Shown here: positions 11,513-22,178 of the stretch, one piece after another | Position numbering within the stretch: position 1 is the first letter of the stretch | Layout: the number at the start of each line of letters is the position of its first letter | Source of the DNA: Cryptomeria japonica | Taxonomy: Eukaryota; Streptophyta; Pinopsida; Cupressales; Cupressaceae | NCBI RefSeq assembly: GCF_030272615.1 | Contig: NC_081414.1 | Span: 53,151,636-53,215,635, forward strand | Length of the DNA stretch: 64,000 bases | Direction: 5' to 3' | The notes under the pieces: generated by a model | Database searches by the model: none | What the model saw: only the letters and a program-made list of their open reading frames with translations | Told to the model about the DNA's origin: nothing | Position numbers and translations under genes: made by a program

Positions 11513-12070
11513 GTGGAACAAATGTTACCCTATTTACAAATTATATTGAAAAGATATCAACAATTATTTCACGTTATGCAGAAACAACGGGTAGTAGAGA
11601 TCCATTTAAAAATTACTATAAAACACTTATTTCAAAAGCAACAGCTACTTCATTGCATATATGTGTTTGTCGAATCTGTTGGTAGGCATGCTCAAGTGTG
11701 GAGAGATATGTTGAATACAGTAGAGCCTATTATATTTGAAGCTAATGAGCTGATAAGCAATGATCGCAGATTTCATGAGCATATTGCCCAAGCTTTGAAA
11801 AGATTCACCAAGTTACAAGGCACTCCCCTCGCTCCATTTATAAAAGAAGGCAAAAATCTCAAGAAAAAGCATGAATGGAAGTTAGAACTTAGAGATTGCA
11901 TTTTTTGCAAAATATTAGATAAAGTTCTTGATGATGCTGATAGGGTGGTGGAGAATTTGCAGTTACAAGTGAGTGGTCTATACCAGTTGGAGTATAGTGC
12001 TAGGATATTGAATAAAGCAAATGCAACTTTAGTGACTCCTTCATACAACAAACATATGGATGCTTGCTAG
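11513..12070 (+). pseudogene. G: C-terminal helical segment
   Basis: 185 open codons ending with a natural-looking stop at 12068-12070. It is rich in charged helices (FEANELISNDRRFHEHIAQ; LDDADRVVENLQLQVSGL). It is preceded by a charged heptad-like stretch from about 11230. The predicted protein end lies about 140 bases before the PPT-like tract, which is the usual spacing for a last ORF before a 3' LTR. Confidence 0.45.
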
Positions 12071-12209
12071 AATTTCTTTTCTAGAGAGAAGTGATTCATA
12101 AGGAATACTTGTGCTAGATGGAGGTTTTCTTTTTTCTTTTATGAAATTTTATTACAATTCAGTTAAGCTGCCTCTTGCTTATGATGAGCCCGTTCAAAAG
12201 GGTTGTAAC

Positions 12210-13138
12210 TAAAAAGGGGAGTGATTCTTTTTGAACTATGACTTATTATGGTCCCTTTTATCCATGTTTTTATTCGAGGTAATTGTCGTGTTTTGTTCTA
12301 TGATAATAATGTTAGATAATGACAGGTGGTATAGGGTTGGTTGAAAGCATTGTGCTCCCTCATTTTTCTATAAAGGGGAATTCATAGTCATTTTGTAAGG
12401 GTTCTAAAATTTGATATATGAAAGAAATTTAGTTGAGTTCTTGGATGCAAAGTTAGTTTTTTTGGCATATGAAACTGCTACACATAAAAAAATTAATAAA
12501 AATACTCCAGCAAATTTCTCATATCTCTTGTTTTTTAGTTGAATGCTTTTATTTGTTAGGGACAAATAGAACCGTCTCTATAGGTTTACTGTAGATGTGC
12601 AATGTGATATTCAAGTTTACTTTAAGGAAGAAATTAAATTTTGATGGCACGTTACAACAACTGAGGTATATTTGTAAGGCATTTATATTCAACAAATTAT
12701 TTGTAACTCTTGTCAGCCTATCAGGAATTTAACTCTGTGCTAATGGATAATGTACTGGTCTGGTGATATGTTTCTTCAGTAACCACAACATCTTTCAAGT
12801 AATTATTTTTCATTTTACTTTTGTTTGTAATAAGGATTCAGATTCTCAGGTGATAGTATCTTGTGAAGTATGCGGAATAGGGCCAATTATGAATTCTTAT
12901 GTTAATTCAGTATCATTAAGAATCATTTGTTTTAAGAGGCAATATCAGTCTAGTATATTTTAGTATTGAGAGTATTGTTGTAGGTTAACCCACCTGGGTT
13001 TTGTAGAGCCCGAAGTGTAGAAGGATTTGCCCATTTTATTGTGTTGTCCTTGTGAATGGGCCAATGGTCTTAAGTTCTTGTTAAGAGAAGAAGGCTAATT
13101 CTTAGAGAAACTTAAGAAGTCATTTGGAAACACCAACA
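12210..13138 (+). other. G: PPT-like tract and right terminal region
   Basis: AAAAAGGGGAG at 12210-12220 is followed by TG, and the segment ends CCAACA at 13138 next to the ataga TSD. A TATA-like ctataaagg lies at 12369. This is the layout of a 3' LTR of about 920 bp, but I see no matching copy at 7802-8720. Confidence 0.4.
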
Positions 13139-13143
13139 ATAGA

Positions 13144-15927
13144 CATGATTTATAAATGTTTCCTCCTTTGGATAATGCAGATTCCATGCTCTTGACACAA
13201 GTATCCAAAGTAATTATATCATCAACAATAATTCTTTTTAATGTCTAGAGCCCTTTTTCATTGAATTCATTGCAGACCTTTACCTTAGCAAACTTCTCCA
13301 ATGACTCAAAATGAGTGTCCATTGAATTTATCAAACTCTTTAGCTATCCAAATGGAGTATCTAATGTGTTCTTTTGAATTATGGGGATTGAATTTTCAAG
13401 AACACTGGATGCAAGGGTAAGTAGTTCACTATTTTTCGTGTGTGACTTTGGCAAATTCTCACTTGCCTTGGCCTGAGAAAATAAAGCTAGCTAAATCTTC
13501 TAAATGGGGGACAAAGAGGAAAGGTTGATTAGGCCTTGTACAAATTTTGGATCATCAACAATTAATTTACCTTTCACTGCCCATGCAGCGTCTCTTGCTT
13601 TCGAAATAGGTTCTGCCTTGACCTCAATCTCTTCCTTCTCAGACACCTTCCCTATATCAGCTTCAACTGGAGGTTTCTGAGTATCCTCTACCTCATTTTC
13701 TTTTCCCACTTCTCCTTCACCCTTATCTACCACATTCTCATCTCTAACTTCTTCTAGAACATTCACTTCTACCTGATCATCTATCAATACTTCCAAAATA
13801 GAAGAAGTGTCAACCTTTATCTGATCATCTTGAGATGGTATATTCTGAGTTTCCAGATCATCCTAAGTTTTCTCAGGAACAACCTCATATTGATTTTGAA
13901 GTAATAATTTCCTTAAGATTGCCTCAGTGTCTTTTATAACTTCATCAATTTCGCCAATCATTATCTTATTCACTCTTGTTTTGCTCCTGAACTCATTCTT
14001 TGCTAACTTAAGAATTCTACCAATTTCCTCCTTAGATATCATGAAGCATATTGACTAGCACATATTCTCTTAATCTTTCTTCTTCCACTCTTGCAGTTAC
14101 TCTCCTCATATCCAAAACATCATATAGACTCTTGGGTATTTTAGACATTATTTATATTAGATCTTTACTATATACATTCAAATATTCAACAGTAGCTTCT
14201 TCTAAAGTCCTTTTCCCATTTTCAACAAAATTGTCATACCACTCAGACATTGGCTTTAAATTTCCATTCTTTACAAGCTCATTCACAATTTCATCTAGTG
14301 ACATAGGAGGTTTAACAATGATTCTTACTTGCTTTATCACCTTATCTATCTTGGAGGTTTTTGATTTCTTATTTGACTTGTCCCCATCGGATGGCTTCAC
14401 CTTAGTAATTTTAGTAGCCTTAGTTGCTTTAGCCTTTACCTCCTTAACAAATTCATCAAACTCTGTTTCCTCATCATCCTTCATAGTCACAAAAATTAGT
14501 TTATTCCTCTTCTCTCCCTTGCTGGATGACTTGATTGATGATTTAGATGATTTTGCAGGACCAGAGGAGGGAGTAGTGCTTTCGGTTTGCTTGGGCTTAG
14601 AAGCGAAGACTTTTGGTTTGGACTTCTTTTCCTTTGTAGGCTCCTCAGATGATATGTTTCTTTTTCCTACTTCTCGGACCGCCTCTTTAGAGATCCCTAT
14701 TCTCTCTACATAAGATTCTACTTCCTTCCTTGCTTTTCTTTGATTTTTTGGTTTTTTTTGAATTATTGGTGCAGCTTCAAGATTTTCTCTGCATAGGTTC
14801 CAAATCTCTCCTTAGAGGGATCTACCGACTTTATTAACAAATGTTGTGTATATAGTTCCAATATTTGCTCATCTACCTCATACCCCATAGGCACGATCCA
14901 TATAGTCCTGGGTTCAACAACTTCCATTAAGCACTACTCTGTATCCACCATGAAGCAAATGGTGTCCTGATACTTTTTAACTACTGACTTAGGGATCCTC
15001 TCCCTATCATGTATTTCACTCTGAAATTTTTTAAATTAACCCCAAAGATTAGCATTTTGGACCTTAGAATCATCGGTTTTATATAGATACTCTCTTATCT
15101 GCACTCCTATAGGTATGTCAAAAGCCTATTGGACTTGTCCAACTCTCGTAACTTCATTCATGAAGTAGAAAAATAGGCAAATGTTCAAGGTTTCATATTT
15201 GAATGGATGTTTTTTTCTCCTTGATCTTCTTTAGGTTCTTTATCATCTCACTCTAGAACAATTCATATATGTCATATTTCTTGTTCTCCCTAACCATTTC
15301 ATATGCAACATAAATTATTGTTCTGGATACAGAGTTTTCCCTATTGGAATAATACACCTTATACCCATTCACCATTGAAGAAAATTTAACATCATATTCC
15401 AGAATATCATTGATTATCATCGCTCTTCGATCAAAATTTGATCTGGTTGCATCTGTGATGATTTGGTTCTTCACAACCTTCAATGAGGGCAGTTCACCGG
15501 ATGAACACAACCCTGTCATGACCCTAATGGCATTCTTTGTGATCTTGAATGGTTTATTTAGCCACATGAATTCATCATGCATTCTACTAAGCACGTACCG
15601 GATCCATTCGGGTTCATCAAACATTGGAAATTTGACATATTGAGCAAAACCATTTTCCTCCAATACTTGAAATTTGAGTTTTAACATGGAATTACCATCA
15701 GTCAACTATTTATTGTATATATTCAACAAGTGAGAGCTTCCCAACTCCTCGATGTTGTAGTGAGTGTAAACCTTAATATCCTCAATATGCAAAACACTGT
15801 GTGGAATCAATGAAAATGCGCTTTTTGGATCATCTTCCATGGAGATAAATGGGTGTTTCTTAAAATCGGGCTGAGCTCTCTCAGTAATATCTACGACTAG
15901 TGGAGTTGCAATTCTAGAGGTAGCCAT
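13144..15927 (-). pseudogene. B: ORF2, large protein of unknown function
   Basis: Reads on the minus strand from ATG at 15927 (MATSRIATPLVVD). The N-terminal ~230 codons (to about 15250) form a helical domain with ITKNAIRVMTGLCSSGELPS and SMVNGYKVYYSNRENSVS. After stops near 15240-15000 comes a low-complexity lysine/serine/threonine-rich region (14350-14700, KKSKTSKIDK), then MSLDEIVNELVKNGNLKPM near 14300 and an acidic region (13500-13800). It then runs into the coiled-coil tail split by G. Stops and frameshifts are scattered. No enzyme motif is seen. Its position after the gag-like ORF, where pol should be, makes it the main payload of B. It resembles G's ORF and J ORF3 in layout. Confidence 0.6.
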
Positions 15928-16349
15928 TTCAAGAATTTGAAACTTCAAACTTGAAAGGTTTCACTGAAAATACCTTGACCACCAGATTAGGTTTTCTCTT
16001 GGGAAATTGATTTAACACTTGATCTTTCTTGACAATCTTCTTGCAGAGCACTCTTTTCTACTTATCTTCGAATTCAAAGTGAGAAATGAAGTGATTAAGT
16101 CACTTTTTATCTTTCGCAAACCTAACTTTTAGATGTAATAAATACACTTTACCCTAATACTTTTGGATACTCTGTATTGCACAAAAATATTCAGTGGATC
16201 TTCAAATCTGCTCATACTCTTCCAGAATGATTTCCAATAGATTAGTAATCATCTAATACTTTTGTAACCTATCAGAATCAGGCACAAATCTCAAACAAGG
16301 GGTTTATAATATTTTCATGAAAACTCCCCTAAGGCCGAATGCCTTAGCT

Positions 16350-17510
16350 TACTTACCGGATGAAATTCCAGCACCAGAATCAAGTGCGGATCCACTTCCT
16401 TCTTCTGAATCACTCTTCTTAACACATACGTTCTTCATCTAATCTTTGATCTCTTCAAATTTTTCTTTTCCCTTCTCATCTAGCTTCACATTCTTGTTAT
16501 TGTCTTCCAGACCCTTCCTATTCACATTTCTACTTCTGCAGAATCTTGCAATGTGACCAGATTTGTTGCAATTGTAGCAAACAACATTTCTCTAACTAGG
16601 TCTACAGTTGCCTTGATTTCCTCTTGATACACATTTATTAGCAACATGTCCAAACCTACCACATCCATAACATCTGACATTCCTTCTATTTTGAAAGTTA
16701 TTCATCATACTTCTGCATTTATTTGACTTATGTCCATACTTGTTGTATTTAAAATATTAACTAGAGAAAGATGAACCATTATTATTCATCCTACTTCCAC
16801 ATTGACTAGCCATGTGACCAATTTTTTTGCAAACAAAATAGTTACCATTGAACTAATGAGCATTAGGTTGCCTTACCGGAGGCCTTCTAGAATTGTTCTT
16901 TTGATGTGCTGATTTGGAGCTTTCACCTTTCTCAAATCCAAGACCTTGCGTATCATTTGGACTCTTTTGGATTTCAAGCATGTTGTTAAGTCTGGCTGAG
17001 CTAATCTAGAACTTCTCCTTGTACTCATTTGTAGCTTCAAGATCATATTTAAGAAGGATCTTCTTTCTAAGCTCTTCCTCATGTTCTTTGGATTCTTGTA
17101 GGTCAAACTTCAATTGGCCATTCTCACAATCAAGTTTGCAACATTCTTCAGATTTATCTTTCAAGGACAGAACAAGATTCTCCTCCTTCTTCTTCCTTTC
17201 CTCAATCTCCTTTGTTAATCTCATCACTATAGATTCCATTCTTCTGGATTGCATTATCTCTAGCAAGCTTCTTACACTCTTTTGTCTTTTCCTTCAGGGC
17301 TTGGTAATCAATGCTTTGACTTTCTTTCAACTTTAACTTATCAACAAGTTCCTTTCTCTTTTCTCTTGACTTGTTCAATTGATCTTTCAATTACTGAATG
17401 AATTTCTCAGCATCCTTAAGATTTTATTTCATTTTCCAGACCTCAGCTTGGGATTAATAAAGATCCTCAAGTGCCACAATAAGCTGATGTTGAAGACTAC
17501 CAGAATCCAT
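16350..17510 (-). pseudogene. B: ORF1, gag-like with coiled coil and four CCHC knuckles
   Basis: Starts at ATG 17510 (MDSGSLQHQLIVALED), 53 bases inside the PBS. The first ~170 codons are strongly charged and helical (KRKELVDKLKLKESQ; EEERKKKEENL-like), broken by stops near 17455 and 17395 and a shift near 17230. Four zinc-knuckle-like motifs follow, near 16797-16842, 16719-16760, 16621-16675 and 16540-16595. The last two keep full CX2CX4HX4C spacing (for example CYGCGRFGHVANKC and CYNCNKSGHIARFC); the first two have lost cysteines to Phe or Tyr. The role would be capsid and RNA packaging. Disrupted in this copy. Confidence 0.7.
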
Positions 17511-17562
17511 TGATTTACTTTTCCGGATCCACCTCAAGTTGTTAGGCTATTCCAAGGAATTA

Positions 17563-17577
17563 GGCTCTGATACCAAT
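17563..17577 (-). promoter_or_regulatory. B: primer binding site (tRNA-iMet)
   Basis: On the minus strand the LTR end CAACA is followed by ATTGGTATCAGAGCC, complementary to the 3' end of plant initiator tRNA-Met, the standard Copia primer. Confidence 0.9.
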
Positions 17578-18700
17578 TGTTGAAATCAAGGAACACTGAG
17601 AGGGGGGGGGGGGGGGTGAATTAGTGTTCTGCAATCTTTAACATTATTAATCTGATTCTTCAACTATCTAATGCAAATCAACAAAATAAAGATGCAAACA
17701 CATAAAGCAAATATCCACAACACCATAATGCCAAGATCTTTGTATGTGGAAACCTAGTTAAGGGAAAAACCACGGTGGGATTGAGACCCACAATATTGAT
17801 ATACTCTGTTAGAAGTATATAATTATTATATAGGGGAATGCACATGCATTCAAGCACACTTCCTAGAGCTCACTGCTCATATTACAATAAGGGCTACAAC
17901 CTCGGAAGGCTCATTGCCTTACAAAATGATTACAAAAGATAATTGGAATGTCTGAATTGAGAAATAACATCTACAAATGCCAAAGTACAGTTCCAGTTAA
18001 GCACAAAATACATAATCTTACACTACTCTGCTACACTGCTATATTTCAGAGCACAAACCCTTCACTTGCACATGTGGAACTACACACAATCGATCATAAA
18101 CACTTTTCACACATCCACCAATCTATAAAATGATCATATCCATTGGTAATTTATATCCGCAACATCAAATTGGGTCTTCTACATGTCAGCTTCAAGAACA
18201 CCATACAAATCATGAAATATGTATAAAAAGTCAGCTCAATCCGAACTCCAAAGGATATGCGAACCAAAAATAATTGTCCACATGCTTACCATACGTTGGC
18301 TAAACATCCTCAAACAAAAAAACAATCACCAAAATTACTTCATCAAATCTGCACAATGATTCTCACACATGTTAGCCATACCACACTGTTCATCTTGAAA
18401 ACCTCTACACATAATCTTCCAACTTGCACGAGAGTTATCACTAGAGGCTAAGATCATGGAATACAATACTATACATATCTATCCAGATTATCATGGCTTT
18501 GCAACACAAAATATTTAACATAGGTGAAATGCCAACCAAAATACTGTAATCTGTCGGATGTCCAGTTCTATCTCACCAAACCTATCCAAAACTCAATCAC
18601 TCTTCCGGTATGAACAAATCATGAATTGCAGATGGGCTTAATAACATGAGTTTCCATCAATGACAAAATCTAACTATCTGTGCAGTGTCTCTTGCCAACA
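17578..18700 (-). repeat. B: 5' LTR (right copy)
   Basis: 1,123 bp, partner of 4651-5760. It has the same 15-G run near 17602-17616. In coding orientation this is a C tract close to the LTR's 3' end, in U5. Confidence 0.9.
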
Positions 18701-18705
18701 AATTC

Positions 18706-18768
18706 ATGGGACTACTAGCTTAAATTTTTTCCTAAAGAATCTTAGTAGCTCTGACTTTATTTTTTAGG
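18706..18768. other. 63-bp host spacer between B and C
   Basis: The only pre-insertion DNA left between two large elements. It includes a CATGGGACT module like those flanking B and C, so B and C landed close together in the same repeat-bearing host segment. Confidence 0.6.
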
Positions 18769-18773
18769 AAGCC

Positions 18774-19669
18774 TGTAAGGAAGTTAACTAGCGAAACAAC
18801 TTCTTACACTAACCTTGAGAGGAGAATAATGCAAAAAAATTTCAAAACATTATAATTGTTAAAAAACTTTAACAAAAATAGACATAATAACATTAATACC
18901 ACAACACAGTGTTTGACGCAGGGAAAACCCTTTCAGGAGAAAAACCCCACACTCCAAAAGCCACCTAATATATTATTTAGCAATACAAAATAAATTCCAA
19001 TATACTTGTAGAGAAATCTCTTCACAAGAGTACCACTAATAAAATATTCAGAGGTTACTCAATAGCCATAAGACTCTTACACACAATCTCTATCTCACGC
19101 ACCTCATATATAGGAGATACAATACAAGAAACCATCAAACGGTATTACAAAACCATGGACTAAAACCACCAAATAAAGTATAGCCAACCTTATATCCAAT
19201 ATAGATTCTCTATGATGTGTCAAAACACACATCAACATGTGTCCCTCCCTTCTACAACTAATTTATGTGTTCAACATATTTTATATTTCCTATTTTAGGA
19301 GTCCAAACTTCCAGAGGCCATAACTTGTGAACCGTGTGTCTGATTGACGAATCGTTTGAAGCGTCATAAAGCTCGTGAAGTGATATATCACCTTGTAAAC
19401 CACTAAACCATTTATGCCCACTTTTCAAGGCATTTAAGAGGGTTCAAAGTGCTCAAAATTATGTTTAAACCTTTCATTTCACCCCTCCAAAGCATAAAGT
19501 TTAATATCTTCAAAACTAGCTATGATCTTGGGACAAAACTTTTCCGGTATGCTTATCTAGCCAAATAGAAGATTTGGGGATAATTTTGCACCATTTTGTG
19601 CTCAAATTAAAACTTACTATAAATAGTAACCTCATGTAAATGCAAGGTTGAGACACCATTTTTCCAACA
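18774..19669 (-). repeat. C: 3' LTR (left copy) with adjacent PPT
   Basis: Ends TTTTTCCAACA at 19669; the next bases read AGTGGGAGAA on the minus strand (19670-19679), the PPT. A TATA-like ctcatatatagg lies at 19101-19112, which on the minus strand is CCTATATATGAG. Confidence 0.88.
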
Positions 19670-19689
19670 TTCTCCCACTTGTCGAACAC

Positions 19690-20142
19690 CTTGCAAGAGC
19701 AAAGGGAGTATCAAGGCTATAAATTAATTGCTCAACCTCTAAATCATAAGCAACAACAATAGAAAACAAGAATCTAATGGATGTCAATTTTTCAATAGGA
19801 GAAAATATCTCACCATAATCAACTTTCTCAACCTGAGAGTAGCCTTTTGCAACCAACCTTACTTTATACTTCTTAATGCTTCCATCTGAACCAATATTTT
19901 TCTTGAACACCCATTTACAACCAACAGGTTTTCATCCTTCAGGCAATGGTACAAGATCCCATGTATCATTATTTTTTGAAGCTACCATTTCTTATTCCAT
20001 AGCAATCTTCTAGGATTCTACATCATTCATACCTAATGCCTCTTCTACAGATCTAGGTTCATCCATATTAGTATTCAAAGAAAAAATACATCTCTAATCA
20101 TTAGGTGAATACCTTTTAGGTGGTTTTCTATGTCTTGTAAAC
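19690..20142 (-). pseudogene. C: reverse transcriptase N-terminal fragment
   Basis: On the minus strand the linker before RT is followed by WDLVPLPEG and the frame 19632-19910, which contains VRLVAKGYSQVEKVDYGEIF, the conserved Copia RT entry. After about 75 codons the similarity ends (DLEVEQL) and the frame runs directly towards the PPT and LTR. The YVDD centre, thumb and RNase H are absent, so a large 3' deletion occurred inside C. Upstream the gene is split by D at 20147. Confidence 0.75.
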
Positions 20143-22178
20143 CTTCGTGTTACACACAATGCACCACTGAGAGGGGGAGGGGGTGAATAAGTGGTTCTCA
20201 ACTTTTCCCTATAACTATCCCATGTGAGAATACTAGTTAATAGATCTAACTCTATGCAGAATTACCAATTAGTGGAAAGACCAACACAAATGAAATCACA
20301 CAAGGGACATCACATAACACCAATATATACGAGGAAAACCCAAGATGAGAAAAACCTCGGTGAGCAATGCTACTGGAGTCTACTGCTCCAATCTAGTTTC
20401 ATAATGAAAACTATTACAATGTTTAGGGCACCAACCCAAGGAGAACCAACCCCTAACTTGTTTATGGGCTACAACCCCTGCACCGAGCTACAACTTAGTG
20501 ATCATAATGTAAACTTCAAATACAAAAGTAGTTATCTTGTTACAAGTGAATCTTGCAACCATTACATATACCTTACTCTATCGGTGAGATACCTTCTCTG
20601 CAACATCGACTCACTCCTCTTGCTGCTCTCACCTACTGCTTCTCTATTGGTAAGCCCTACTGGTATACCTCTTCTACTCTTCTTCTCTGCAGGATCTATT
20701 CCTCACTACTCTGCACTTTACCAGTGCTAAACTCTACTGGTCCACTGTTTGCCTTCTCTGCAGCTCTCTTCACTTTTTCTCTGCCAGTATAACCACTACT
20801 GGTTTTTCTCTTCACTCTCCCTCTTTTCTCAGATACTCTTTGAGTACTTGGCTGATTTTCTCTCACATACAGAAGTAGCACTTAATCACTTCACAATAGC
20901 ACAATATATTTCTTCTCTTCGGCAACAACTAACAATGTCTTTGGCCTTCATATTTATAGACTGGTTTTCCCGCCAAAAGCCAATTCAAAATCTACGTGGT
21001 TAGGGTTTCCTCTTCATCTTTGAGGCAAACCAAATCCAATCAGATCTTGCTTGAACTAATCTCTCTAACATCCATCTGTACATCTCCGCCATCAACGCGC
21101 CTTCTTGATCATGCCTTCTACCTTTAACAATCTGCTTTTTTCCTATCGACTGATCTCTTGATCAACCATGAAGATTTGTCTTTCTATTTCCTTCATCTGC
21201 CTCAATCTTCTCAATCATTCTTAGATGGCTCATAGTTGTCCTCTAGACCTCAAGCCGCAAACCTCTGCAACATGTCCCATGATTTGTGGGATCTTTCATT
21301 AATGTCGACCAACTCTGCAACTACCCTGTCGGTTTACATTCTTTCTTCATCAGAATGCATGTCCGCCACCTTGACTCCATGTGGCATTCATGTCAAATAG
21401 CTACCAACTTGACTTTCATGTCGGTCTAGATAGGATCACCGACCAAACACTCTACCGGTTCTTCTTTCCTCCCAATAAACAAACCCTGCCGACATCTCAC
21501 ACTCTATCAATTAACTTATCATGTCTTCTCTCAGCTGAACTGTCGGTGGAACACCTTGACCGATCGCTAGACATGTCAATCTTGAGCATGCTCATTCCCA
21601 CAAGGTGGAAAGACATATGCATCTGTACCTTGTCCATATTACCGATGGACTTACATACTGGTAAGCACTCTTGATGACACTCTATCATCAACTATCAACA
21701 GACTTCATCTTCAGTCCAACCATTCTCCCTGATCAGCTCAGACCATATCACAATCAGTTTGTCAAGATGACGAACACATCACACTCCTTCTATATCGACA
21801 TTTCAACATGCCTTTACCTCTTCTCTCTGATCTTAAAGAATCATGATGCACACTATGCATACCTGGAGATAAGTTCCACTTACTGGTGGACTGACACCTT
21901 GACATCTATATTCTGCAATGTACACATGTGGCTTCCCTATTTGTGAAACATATCTTCAAACAGGCACATGTGATCCGATGATGGCACATTTACTATCAGT
22001 CATTGCTTCTCATGATGACTGCATCTTCATCCGATGGGAGTCTTGCTGTTTTACAACCTCACAACATACCGATGACTTGTTCATTCTTCTCTTCTAGTGT
22101 TGATGTGATTCAGGTAACATTCAGCCTCTTCATCACAAACAATCACTCAAACACCTTTCCCATCCTGCTTGTACACTG

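Larger units (their letters stand above)
8819..12070 (+). pseudogene. G: long decayed ORF of unknown function
   Basis: Starting at ATG 8819 (MPTSLKASQPMEPRPKDK) a plus-strand coding signal can be followed, with scattered single stops and a few frameshifts, for about 1,080 codons. Order of parts: a basic N-terminus with an arginine-rich patch (YRPRRRAGVVRFVD) and a motif YFKVRGHHIFKC that resembles a CCHC knuckle lacking two cysteines; a helical domain (9061-10290); a proline/serine and acidic linker (10440-10700); a second globular part (10720-11150); a charged heptad-like stretch (11230-11480); and a C-terminal helical part (11513-12070). It is not a gag, protease, RT, integrase or known transposase that I recognise. 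Its general build resembles B ORF2 and J ORF3. Confidence 0.6.
7802..13138 (+). mobile_element. G: 5.3 kb insertion of unknown family nested in B
   Basis: The insertion interrupts B ORF2 and is bounded by a perfect 5-bp TSD ataga (7797-7801 and 13139-13143); removing it and one TSD copy restores the B frame across the junction. It starts TGTGAGG and ends CCAACA, as an LTR element would. On the plus strand it carries a decayed ORF of more than 3 kb (8819-12070), a PPT-like AAAAAGGGGAG at 12210-12220 and then TG. I could not match its left 900 bases to its right 900 bases, so an LTR pair is not demonstrated. No polymerase domain is visible. It could be a non-autonomous LTR element with mismatched LTRs, or something else with a 5-bp TSD. 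Confidence 0.65.
4651..18700 (-). mobile_element. element B: LARD-like non-autonomous LTR retrotransposon
   Basis: Two direct LTRs (4651-5760 and 17578-18700) begin TGTTG and end CCAACA and are roughly 93% identical by eye over their first 175 bases. Coding orientation is minus: a PBS complementary to initiator tRNA-Met abuts the right LTR and a polypurine tract abuts the left LTR. Flanks are aatta (4646-4650) and aattc (18701-18705), a TSD with one mismatch. After removing nested F and G the element is about 7.25 kb. The interior encodes a gag-like protein with CCHC knuckles and a second long ORF of unknown function; I see no RT, RNase H or integrase, so mobility would depend on enzymes supplied in trans. 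PBS, PPT and LTR style match the neighbouring Sirevirus-like Copia elements. Confidence 0.88.

Noticed and set aside
7802-13138. LTR pair for G
   Set aside because: The two ~900-bp ends could not be aligned by eye beyond TATA-like motifs, so I did not annotate LTRs.
14051-14713. 220-codon plus-strand open frame
   Set aside because: It is the antisense mirror of the K/S/T-rich part of B ORF2; its serine/leucine-rich translation reflects the opposite strand.
20224-20730. 168-codon plus-strand open frame
   Set aside because: Lies inside solo LTR D, has no domain, and runs against the LTR's orientation.
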